Both the position numbers and the translations under genes were made by a program. Source: Coprinus comatus (Eukaryota > Basidiomycota > Agaricomycetes > Agaricales > Agaricaceae). Taken from it: DNA of 64,000 bases. Positions within the stretch are counted from its first letter, which is position 1. The number at the start of each line of letters is the position of its first letter. The stretch is from positions 1,240,001 to 1,304,000 of the forward strand of contig JAWPGT010000002.1 in assembly GCA_034638255.1 (NCBI GenBank). Direction: 5' to 3'. The notes under the pieces are model-generated. The model saw nothing but the letters and a program-made list of their open reading frames with translations, was not told the DNA's origin and did no database searches. Below, one piece after another: positions 1 to 9,471 of the stretch.

Positions 1-631
1 ACCCTCTTTTTGCATGGCAGTAAACTCTTCCCGTTGGATTGCTGGTAACATTTTTTCGACATCCTTTTGCGCCTGTCCCATCCTCACCACTTTGCTTCGA
101 CTCTAATTCATCTGTCAAAGACAGCCTAGCAAATATATACAAACACCTACATACCCATAGCACTGTTGGGAGGAAGGCCAATCGCAGAACTACCGTGGTC
201 AAAATAATAGTCGATGCATAAGGAGGGAACGAGGGAGGAAACGGAAGCGCAACGGCCAAGTCCAGAAACTCGTTTGCAGCCGGGGTGAGACCATGGTATA
301 GTTCTGCCCAAAAGTGTCGACGCTGTGGGAGACGATGGAGGGAGGTATTGAGGGTCCGTGGACGTGCACGCGCAAGGACGCGGTGGCTGCGAAGAGCAAG
401 CATTTTTGGACAGTTGCACCGGCGCGTGATCTCATCAAACGTGATTGTCTTATCATTTTACAAGTACATTTCAAGTCCACATTGAAAAAAGAGAAAAGCG
501 AAAGCATGTGCTTATTGAGTGTATCATGAATAAAATCGCTCGCGTTGGTGCATAGCATAAGGAACATGTATCCTAGAGTAGACCCCAGCTTCCCCTCCGA
601 TAATCCCTCTATCCATCAGACTCCATACCAA
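1..631. other. Left edge, no gene recognised
   Basis: I see no convincing coding sequence here. Open frames on both strands overlap each other, are short (60-122 codons), and match no family I know. The right end is the downstream flank of the minus-strand RPL6 gene. It could hold the untranslated end of a gene that lies mostly outside the window. Confidence 0.4.
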
Positions 632-1408
632 TCAGAACACTAGTTGGTGGGGGTACTGGCCTTTTGAAAGACCCCAGCTGGATTTGAGGTACTTCGCAAG
701 CTCTGGTGTCTTCTTCACTGCAGAAACAATAGCAGCATCAACCTGCTTCTGGTCAGCAGCCTTGCTGGCGGGGAAAGGCTCCTTGGCCTTGGGCTTGCCA
801 TCCTCAAAGAACTCCTCCTCTGCTGAAGCAGCGCCCTTTGTGGCAGCTTTGGCGAAGTAAGCGTCATTGATCTTTTCGTCGACCTGAAATAGAAACACAA
901 GTTATAGTAGCTAGAATGACTCCATATCTTCAGGAACACATACCGTGAAGCCATCAAGCTCAATTTTGGTGGAGGTGGCAATGACATATGCCTGGTTAAC
1001 CCGACGTAGGGGGACACCATTAACCTTGTAAGGACCAGTCACCAACAACAATCCACTCTCCAACTGCTTCAAAAATACAACACGCTTTCCGCGGAAACGA
1101 CCAGCCAACAAGATCAAAACGGAACCAGGAGTGATGGTGGAACGGAGGGTAGCAGTGGCAGCCTTCTTATGGTTCTTCTTGGGTTGACGGACATCTTCTG
1201 CGGGGTAATAGCGGGGGGCTTTGGCGGTAGGAACAAGGCGCTTGCCACCGTTGTTGGCACCACCGACAGTCTTCTCAACTGTGGCGGAGGGCTCCTCAAC
1301 GACTGGCTTGTCGGTTTTTTTCTGGCCCTTGAAGAGCCCGCGCTTGGCGTAGACCTGAGAACGGGAGAGGCGTCCAACGCCGGGGACGAGTTCCTTACTT
1401 CTGGCCAT
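632..1408 (-). CDS. RPL6: 60S ribosomal protein L6 (eL6)
   Basis: Structural protein of the large ribosomal subunit. There are two exons, 944-1408 and 632-883, split by a 60-nt GT-AG intron, giving about 238 residues, a usual length for fungal eL6. The N-terminus ([18 protein letters not shown]) is basic. The central part carries the eL6 core [20 protein letters not shown], then [20 protein letters not shown] and the [12 protein letters not shown] stretch; after the intron come a Lys-rich part and [19 protein letters not shown]. The start is the only ATG in frame ahead of the conserved part. It is head-to-head with the phosphatase gene that begins at 1684, leaving about 275 bp that probably hold both promoters. 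Identification is from remembered family sequence and is strong. Confidence 0.95.
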
Positions 1409-1683
1409 CTATAGGCTGGGGTTCAATGACCGGTCTGTCGGACACAACGATGTGCAGCATACCTTGTTCTCTTGAGGTCGTCGAGGCCGATGCCGATAAT
1501 GGTACTTGGTCTACACGGCGGCCCATCGGTGGCTGGAAAGCTACACAGTTCTGCCGGAAACTGCCGGTTACGAGATAAGATAAGGTAATGGTATTTGATG
1601 GCATATTTATGAGATCACATAATCAATTAATTACTTCTTGCCAATGAGTTCACCGGCATCCAGGTTGCGCTTGCACCATCAAT

Positions 1684-2679
1684 ATGGTTGATCAGGCCAC
1701 TCCATCAAATAGTAAAGTCACTTCACCCTCATCCTCTAACCAATCCCATGTCGATGACCGCGCTGTCGTCTGGTTCGACATTGACAACACCCTGTACTCT
1801 GCAAGCTCCAAGATCTCGCACGCGATGGGGGAACGGATCCATGGTATATCACATACATAGCTACTACCAAGGACTCGACTGACGTCATCCAGCTTACTTT
1901 GTCGGTCTTGGTCTGAGCCACGAGGAGGCCTCGAACCTCCATCACCACTACTATTCACAATACGGACTTGCGCTGCGTGGACTCACACGCCATCACGACG
2001 TCGGTAACGCACCTTGCATCATCGCTGTGATACTACATCTTATCTTGATCATCTTCTTAGATGTCGTCGACTTTGACCGCAAATGCGACGGGTCCCTTCC
2101 TCTGGAAAATATGATTTCGTATGACCCAAGTGTTCGCAAGCTCTTCGAAGATATTGATCGTTCAAAGGCTCAAGTATGGGCATTAACGAATGCCTTCAAA
2201 CCGGTGTGTTCAGTTTATCGGCCTACGCACATGTCTTCCCTGACACGTCGAGTAGCACGCACAACGCGTTTTACGCATACTCAAGCTCGATGATATGATT
2301 GATGGTCTTGTTTATTGTGATTACACCATACCCAATTTCTCGTGTAAACCCGAGGCTGAATTTTATCAGATGGTGGGTGGCGAGAGATGTATTTTTATCC
2401 CACTAACATTGTACACAGGCAATGAAAGACGCAGGCATTACGGATCCTTCCAAATGTTATTTTGTGGATGACAATCGAGGTAATATTGATGGGGCACTTA
2501 TGCAAGGGTGGGGGAAATGCGTCCACTTTTGTGAGAAGGGACTGCAATCCATGGAGGGGGGTGTTATGAAGCAGATTGGGGATGAGCCGCTGGATGCCGC
2601 CAGGGCCAAGAACCACATCACCGAAATCAATACCCTAGAAGAGCTCAGAATCGTTTGGCCAGAGATATTCAAGAAATAA
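1684..2679 (+). CDS. HAD-superfamily phosphatase, pyrimidine 5'-nucleotidase (Sdt1/Phm8) type
   Basis: Predicted soluble nucleotidase that removes phosphate from pyrimidine or lyso-phospho substrates. The five exons are 1684-1843, 1893-2003, 2061-2203, 2256-2372 and 2419-2679, joined by clean GT-AG introns, giving 263 residues. HAD motif I appears as VVWFDIDNTLY near residue 30 (D-x-D nucleophile pair), motif II as WALTNAF (Thr), and motif IV as CYFVDDNRGN (two Asp). The helical cap between motifs I and II has GLSHEEASNLHHHYYSQYG, typical of the yeast Sdt1/Phm8 branch, and the lysine of motif III lies in FSCKPEAEFY. All catalytic residues are present. Which nucleotide or lysophosphatidate it prefers cannot be told from sequence alone. 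Confidence 0.9.
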
Positions 2680-2783
2680 TAACCCTAGATGATACACCTG
2701 TACACTAATGTAAACTAGCGTGTATGGATCATAATTATCACACTGGATCAAATATACGTACACACAACTTGACTTGCAATCTC

Positions 2784-3293
2784 ATGGAATACCACCCTCG
2801 ATACGCCCAGCCCTTCACTCTCACCGAGGCTGTTGGACTCGATGTGCCTATCATTATAGATGGTTGTGTGCCACAATCAATGTCCAGAAATTGATCAAGC
2901 TCATTTCGACCAATGTGTAGAAATTGCTCGGCTCCATAATTCCCTGAAGCACCTTCGAGACACGCAGAATGCGCTGAGAGAATACCAGGCAACAGAAGAA
3001 CCCGGAAAAGTAGATGTGGAGGTTCAGAAAGCTCTGGAGGAGAATGAAGTAACGATGTATGTCATAATTTCTTGTATATTCCGTTCTTCTAGACACTCCT
3101 CAGTGGCTCTCAGAGCGAACGGGTCACAATACTCAAGCTGGCTCTCACGGAAAAGGGTGTACTGGACAACACTCACTATGAGATCCCCTTAACAGAAGCC
3201 AAGGCCACTGTGACCCCCAGACAAGAATATGTTACGGACACCTTTCAATCTAATGGCTTTGATGTCGAGGAAGGCGAAGGGATACATTTGTAA
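2784..3293 (+). CDS. Small conserved fungal coiled-coil protein, function unknown
   Basis: The exons 2784-2862, 2921-3056 and 3104-3293 give 134 residues. The protein opens with MEYHPRYAQPFTLTEAVGLD, then a helical stretch, DEIARLHNSLKHLRDTQNAL, with coiled-coil spacing and a Glu-rich continuation, then SQSERVTILKLALTEKGVL. The reading across both introns gives one smooth helical pattern, which is the main reason to believe the splice sites (donor GTTGTG is weak). I recall similar small proteins in basidiomycetes that start with TEAVGLD-like motifs but cannot attach a function. It follows the phosphatase gene by about 100 bp on the same strand. Confidence 0.65.
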
Positions 3294-3379
3294 TATGTTT
3301 ATAGTTACTGTGAGTCACCCATTCTACACTCCCACTTGCCTAACCTCCATTCCTAGACACTCTGTAAATTAAATTTAAA

Positions 3380-5137
3380 ATGACAATATCTATGATGTCA
3401 TTGCCCTCAGTGTTCCCGATGAGAGCAAGCGCTTAGTTTCTCTTCAGTCATGGATCCGACGAACAAGCCAAAGGGTTCTTTTCCAAAGGGCTGACATACA
3501 GCCTGGGCTTCAGCCTTTAACGAGTTCGGACATCATGATTTGATGTATGTATGCTCTTATCGACACTTTCTGTTAAAACAACCATTACATCCCTTTTTTC
3601 ATAGGCTCAGTGATGTCCAAGTTGAAATGTCCGATTCCACGTTCACGGTAAAGTTCCTGAGGCCTGAACAAAGATTCCGGCAAGTGGATTGACTTCTCGG
3701 TTTGGAATGGCACATACATGGACAAAAATACCGTAATTGGGGATGAACACTACAAAAGGTTCTTTACAATTCTTTGCAATTTTTTTTTAACCCTAGCGGA
3801 GGATCTTTTCACAGGGAAGACTCTTGTTTCAAAAGGAATGCGAAGCGTTGACTATGTAGAGGATGTAATTGGCGTTGCAGCGAATGCCGGTCCGCCAAGT
3901 CGATTAAGCAGTCAGAAGCACTGCAGAAGCCTCTTTAGGTTTCCCAAACAATGTGGATACAGTGAGAACTAGTATATTCGACACTGCTTAGGGTCCTAAA
4001 CTTGATTTTCAAATTTAGGAATGACTCCTTCTGTTATGGTGCCCACGCAACCCGAGGCTGACGTAGGCCAAATAGCCTTCGTTTAGGCTTGGAATCCCAA
4101 ACCAGCCACCAATAACGAAGTGTTTGTCTTCATTCTTCTTCCATCTCGTCTTACGATTGTCGATATGGATGATCAAGTCATGTTCATTTTAACGTTGACG
4201 GAGTTCGGTTACATCTCAAATCCTTTTGTGATCATTCTAACTATAACCCGACGTCCAGGACAATATTCAATGCAGTCCAAACCATATTAGACGATCCAAA
4301 AAATGAAGTAAGTTTTCATAGACAAACCAGAGATGATATGCATTCTATCATTATACATTTAGGAATACTTGACGCAACAATTGATGCTCCTCTCCTCTTT
4401 CCCAGAAATGAATATGGCTCTCACAGATGAAGGAGACTCTTTATACGAGTATATGAACCTATCTGTGCAGTGGTGTATACAAATACGGAAGACATGTCAA
4501 CAAATCTCTCTACTCTCACAACCGCTCCTGAACGAGAATCCTCAATTGCTTAATGAAACAGGCATAAAACCTAAATACACCCCTGATTCACTCGTGGACG
4601 ATTTCAACTCACTTCAGGACCGTGCTCGCGGGGTAGAGATTGGATTCGAGAGTTTACGGTCTAGTAGCAATACACATCGCTATATCTTATCCCAGCTTTT
4701 GGATTCCTCCGATTGTGCCTTAGAAGAGGGTGAGATAGAACAGGACGAGAACATGATACGGGCTATTCATTGGAAAAATGTATGCAGGTAAAAATCTTGG
4801 ATGTTAGCTTGAGATGAACTGATACTAGTATGGTAAATCATTATAGTTCGAGGTGATGAACACTTGTCTTTTGAACCTGGAGAACTCGCGCCAAGATCAT
4901 CACAAAGAAGAGCTCAATTTGTCTAGGCACATCGCTGAGGTCACACAACAATATCAACTTGTTATTGTTCCGGGTGAACTAGAAAAGGTCATTGCTCCAT
5001 CAATGGAAGATGTTCGATTACAAGTAGCTAAACTATTGGCCGATGTGGGAGAACGGAAAAGAAGAAGAGGAAGTAAAGACGGAAGTCGGATTATACGTTT
5101 GTTGGAAATTGTGATGAATAATATTTGGAATGTCTGA
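3380..5137 (+). pseudogene. Unidentified multi-exon gene, 5' half apparently disrupted
   Basis: The 3' half reads well as three exons: about 4174-4309 (ending ILDDPKNE), 4363-4779 and 4847-5137, encoding a helical, acidic protein with EYLTQQLMLLSSFPEMNMAL and a basic stretch near the end (GERKRRRGSKDG). Upstream, coding-like pieces are visible (WASAFNEFGHHDLM; LSDVQVEMSDSTFTVKFL; KWIDFSVWNGTYMDKNTVIG; YVEDVIGVAANAGPPSRLSS), but they sit in different frames with in-frame stops (for example TGA near 3492 and TAG near 4084) that no plausible intron removes. Either the gene is decaying or the sequence has indels. I do not recognise the family and give no function. Confidence 0.45.
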
Positions 5138-5601
5138 ACGCAAATACTGACGAGCCATATTATATGTAAAAGGAAAACGTCGTCGGTTCCCGGGATTCTG
5201 CCTTGTATATCTTCGTACTTTTATTTTTGATAATTGGATAATTCCATTGTTCTATTTAGGTTTCTCTCGTCAAATATCAACAGCGATATGTGATGATTCG
5301 TGAATAAATAGTTGGTAGCATTAGCAGTCAAAGGACCACGGACGTCACGGGAATGTCAATGGGCCGGTTGACCAGAGTCGTTTACCATGGAGAGCTGAAC
5401 ATTTGCTTAATGAACTTGGTACACTTGTACATCATGTTGAAGGAAGGTTTGGGAGCTATATGTATGCTGAGAAGTCACCATGTATGTAGTTGGCCCATAA
5501 AATGAGGACCTTGATACATACATACATAGGGTATTGGGAGTAAACGTGTATACAATATGTAAATGGATATACTTTTGCGTCCAAATAGTCCAGCATTACT
5601 T
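5138..5601. other. Intergenic, convergent gene ends
   Basis: This AT-rich gap lies between the end of the unidentified plus-strand gene and the stop of the minus-strand J-protein gene. It presumably holds both 3' untranslated regions. I see no gene, repeat or structured RNA in it. Confidence 0.5.
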
Positions 5602-6902
5602 TTATCGTCTACTAACTTTTCTCCTCTTACCTCCGGCTTTTTCTACAGGAAGTGCTCGAAGGTTCAAGGTTCTATCCTTTCCTTCTTTAGGGGTGGTTGT
5701 ACCACTGCGTGTTGCGTCTGAAGCAGAAATGGACGATGTATCATCAGAGTCTTCCATATCTTCAGATTGGTCAGTTCCTTCATGCGCTTCATTGCCTTTA
5801 CGTATAGATTTGACTTTGTAGAAGAGACTCTTGATCAATACTATGAACCATGTGTTACCGACTGCAGGTTTAATGGCAGTCGAGTTATCAAGAGGATGCA
5901 GAATACCGGTTTCCTCAGGCTATTCAACGGCGAATTATTAGTGTACTGTAACAAGAAAAGAAAAGAAATATGACGACTTGCAATGAAAACTTCATTTCCA
6001 TCCACGATCAATTCAATCGTCCGGCCACCCTCGCTAAACCCATCTTCATCATGTTGACTAAGACTAACACGGACTTTACGTTGACCAGTTGTTGGAACTA
6101 GTTTTGGTCCCCAAGCTGCTCTTCTTGCCCGGCTAGTAATAAGGTCGATACGGGCCAGGTCACGTTTATAATTCATTTTCTGAACAACTAATTGGAGGGC
6201 TGATGTGAGGACTATAAGGAAGGTTGCAACTGTCTGTTGAAGTTTGTTAAGAGTGAGAGAATCAGAAAAAAAGATTGCGAAGAACCTACCCCCAAACCAG
6301 GTCTAAAGCGCGAATAGTAGTAGCCAGTGCCTCTCCATTTTGGTACACCATTCTTGTAAAAGAAGTCATAACTGCGCGTTTCACAATTCAGAGACCAACA
6401 TCGTGTTGTACACATGGTTTGAACATACCGTTTCCTGCTGTCCTTTTTCCTCAAGATAGTTGCAATAACACCGAGTCGTGAAAAGCGTTCATGAGCACCT
6501 TTGACGCCGGGGTTTTTATCAGGACTACAAATTTACAGATTACGTCAGAAAGCGAGGAGGTCAAGAGAAAGTTTGGTTACATACTGCAATTGCATGCTCA
6601 ATTTGCGGTATGCCTTTGATATTTCTGCCGTGGTCGCGGTCGACGGAATACCCAAGAATGAGTAGAAAGTTGTTCCCTTTCCTTCTGCATTCTCCAGAGC
6701 ACTAACGAGGTCAAAGATTTCATGGTCTTCCTGGTAACCAACCACTTAGTATATTATTCTTTACAAAAAAAAACAACCCAAGCCAACCTTTTCCCATCTA
6801 CAAAGAATGAGCAGGAAAACGGGTTCAGAAAGACCAAGACACTCACGCAAATACTGCCGTTGCCAGAGCGGCCAGCAGGGCGAGGAGCAAGTACACTCTC
6901 AT
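5602..6902 (-). CDS. ERJ5: ER membrane J-domain protein, Erj5 type
   Basis: Probable DnaJ co-chaperone of the ER lumen. Seven exons: 6847-6902, 6788-6797 (10 nt), 6585-6730, 6429-6524, 6290-6371, 5982-6233 and 5602-5919, giving 319 residues. It has a signal peptide (MRVYLLLALLAALATAVFA). The J domain runs from about residue 35 (FYSFLGIPSTATTAEISKAY) with the HPD motif split by an intron (H|PDKNPG), then a membrane segment, TVATFLIVLTSALQLVV. A cytosolic domain follows, ending in an acidic Ser-rich stretch and a basic tail, KAGGKRRKVSRR. The last intron uses a GC donor (GCAAGT at 5976-5981), needed to keep frame through FIPEETGILHPLDNST. The HPD motif, required to stimulate Hsp70, is intact. 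Confidence 0.88.
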
Positions 6903-7035
6903 TAGTATGATCCAGAGTCAGGTATGTAGCTGCGCGCTGGCACAGAAATTGGCATCAAATTAGGTCACCCGTGGGAAAGTTGTAATTAATACCTCTCAGC
7001 TCTTAATTCTACTTTCTTATTCCTACCTTTTAAAA

Positions 7036-9285
7036 ATGGCCCCAAAGCGTCGTTGCCAGACCTGTGGCTCACGACAATGGCACAAGGAACCATCTAGTGG
7101 ATTGATTGCGTGTAGCGAAGGCCATGTTCTGCAGGTAGCAATTACGTTCTCTCAGGGTGCTGCCTCATTATTCATGTATAGTTTAGAATTACAGGACTGA
7201 AACGAACGAAGTCGAAAATGCTGGACCCCATGCAATGAGTAAGCGCAAATTAAAACCCGCAAGGACAAAAGGGGAGAAAAAGATTGGCTCAAATCCAAAA
7301 TGTAAGGTGCTTTATCCACCCGATAGCCAGTGTACTTATGGTGTTAGTGTATCATGGTGCACGAGGTCGATATCATTATTTGCTCTGCCAACAATTGATT
7401 CTACGTATGCAAGTAGAAACTATCACTAATCTATGGAACTTGCCTCCCGAATTTGAAGTCTGTTGTGGGAATTCATTGACAATTCTGTATACTGATCTCT
7501 CGTCCAGACGATTTGCCGAGATGTCTGGAGCTTACATCTCTCACTCTTACCCGATCCACCCTCACCAGAGCCCTATTCATATGCAGAAGAACAGGAGACC
7601 AAGGAGACAAGTAACATCCGACTAGAAAACGTGCTTGCGCCTAAGAAAGCTTGTCTCCCTACTATAACAGAAGAATTGGTTGCCTTGCCATCTTCTGGCC
7701 AGCAAAGCCCCAATAAGCTGAGCGATCAACAGATGAAAAGTGTAGGTGATGGAGGAGGGAGTGAAGAATCAGAATCGGAGGACGACTCGGAGATAGAGGA
7801 ACTACTGCGCCAGAACTCTGAGATTTCGAGTTCATCTGAAGAAGATTCCAACGAGGCACCCCCGACTCGGGCCAGGATCAATCAACATGGAAGGTCAGAA
7901 ACGGTGCTTATACTCGAGAGTCCGGCTAGTACGTTGGCCGTTTTGGTGCTTGCACTGTGGATGCTGCGAATACCAGTGTTGTACAGTGACCTTGCCAGGT
8001 ATGTTGCAAGCCCTATTCTGTGTTTGCGAATCTCAAGATGAGTTCTAGATTAGTTGAGAAATACGAAGTTCCCTATCTTGACCCTGTCAGATTACTACCG
8101 TCGAGTATGGTGGTGCATTTGACGAAACATAGCATATCCGAACTCTCGCCTCCTGTATGTTTCCCGAGTATTCTCCTGACTTACCCATAACTTGAATGTT
8201 GTCTATTGTAGCACGTTCCGGGAACGTTGGCCATCCATAGATTGGTAGCACGGTTGGCGAAACGACTGAACGCGGATTATGGTGTTTTTACCCCGGAATG
8301 TAACACTGGGCCACTCCTTTGGCGGTTGACGCGAAGCATCGGTGGGACTCGTAGGTCACGATCTCGTTAATTATTTTTTTTCTCGCTAAAGTCCAATTTT
8401 GATCAAATAGCTACATTGTATGGGCTTACTAAACGTCTCGGGAGAATTCTTTCACTTCCGTTAACACTGCATTCAACGCTGGCGCCCAGCCTGGAGCGTG
8501 TGAAGGTGAAAGATTCTGAGCAACACAAGTATGATAACGTACCCCCAGAGGTTGCACTGATGGCTTCTATTCTCATCGTGCTAAAGATGTGTTTTGGGTT
8601 AGATGGAGAACCGAGGTACGGCAATGATGCTTGAACACGGCGTGAGATGCTGATGGGTTGTAGGTTCCCGAGAGATGCGGGTGATCCCGTACTTTCGCTT
8701 CCCCGGGTCCAAGAATGGTTAGCATATGTACAGGAGCTGGATGACATCGATGCGAGCAGTAAGGACACTGAATTTAACTCTGAGAATGGACTGTAAGTCA
8801 GGACTGATGTCGTTGTTGACGGAGAGCTCATGGGAGAAAACAGTGCGGTAGGGGATCTGAGTGATGATGATGTTGATGAATATATGGCGTTTTGTCAGCA
8901 TGCACTGTTGGGACATGACAACGGTGAGTGTTGGATCTATGTCTGGGACGAATTAATGACACGCTGCCGAATAGAGGATGTGGTCACGAGGACATTTCCC
9001 CTTCTGACGGGAAGCATGATGTATAGTCCTGGAGTAAACAACAGCAGGAGAATTCTTCCAGCTGGGGTGTTATTGGGAGAGGAGCAGAAGCTTAGACCGG
9101 CAGAGGGATATACGATTTGGAACTCGCGGGATGTGTTTGGGAGTGTTGCTGGGGAGTACTCGACGGTGGTTGGGCGTGCATGCTGGGTTATGCGGACAGG
9201 GGAGGACTATCTGTGCAGCGTGGTGGAGATGTATGAACGGCGGATTGTACGGTGGTGGGAGGATAGGAGGAAGCAATGTACATGA
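7036..9285 (+). CDS. RRN7: RNA polymerase I core factor subunit Rrn7/TAF1B
   Basis: TFIIB-like factor that loads RNA polymerase I on ribosomal DNA promoters. The ten exons are 7036-7134, 7187-7301, 7348-7457, 7508-7998, 8049-8154, 8212-8350, 8411-8615, 8664-8792, 8862-8923 and 8975-9285, giving 588 residues. The N-terminal zinc ribbon has CQTCGSRQWHKEPSSGLIAC with SEGH following. The first cyclin-like fold shows YHGARGRYHYLLCQQLILR, NLWNLPPEFE and CRDVWSLHLSLLPDPPSPEP. An acidic Ser/Glu-rich insert (about residues 185-245) precedes the second fold (ALWMLRIPVLYSDLARLVEK). The intron after NLWNLPPEFE has an unusual GTCTGT donor. Identification rests on the zinc ribbon plus the WNLPPEFE and LHLSLLP blocks, which are hallmarks of this family. 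Confidence 0.87.
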
Positions 9286-9471
9286 CATCAATATACACGT
9301 GACTGTTTTGTTTTGTCTCTGCCCCTTTCTTGCGAGACCAGTATATACGGTGGAGAACGGTAGGCGCTGCTGACCGAGATTGTTTACTTTGTATCGGTGT
9401 GTAATTGATCTTTGTCTCGGAGGATGCCTACCCACGCAACTCAGTCTTCTATCCCCCGCATGCACTCCTGA

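Noticed and set aside
199..567. 122-codon minus-strand open frame near the left edge
   Set aside because: Cys/Leu/Phe-rich with no recognisable motif, and overlapped by other frames of similar quality.
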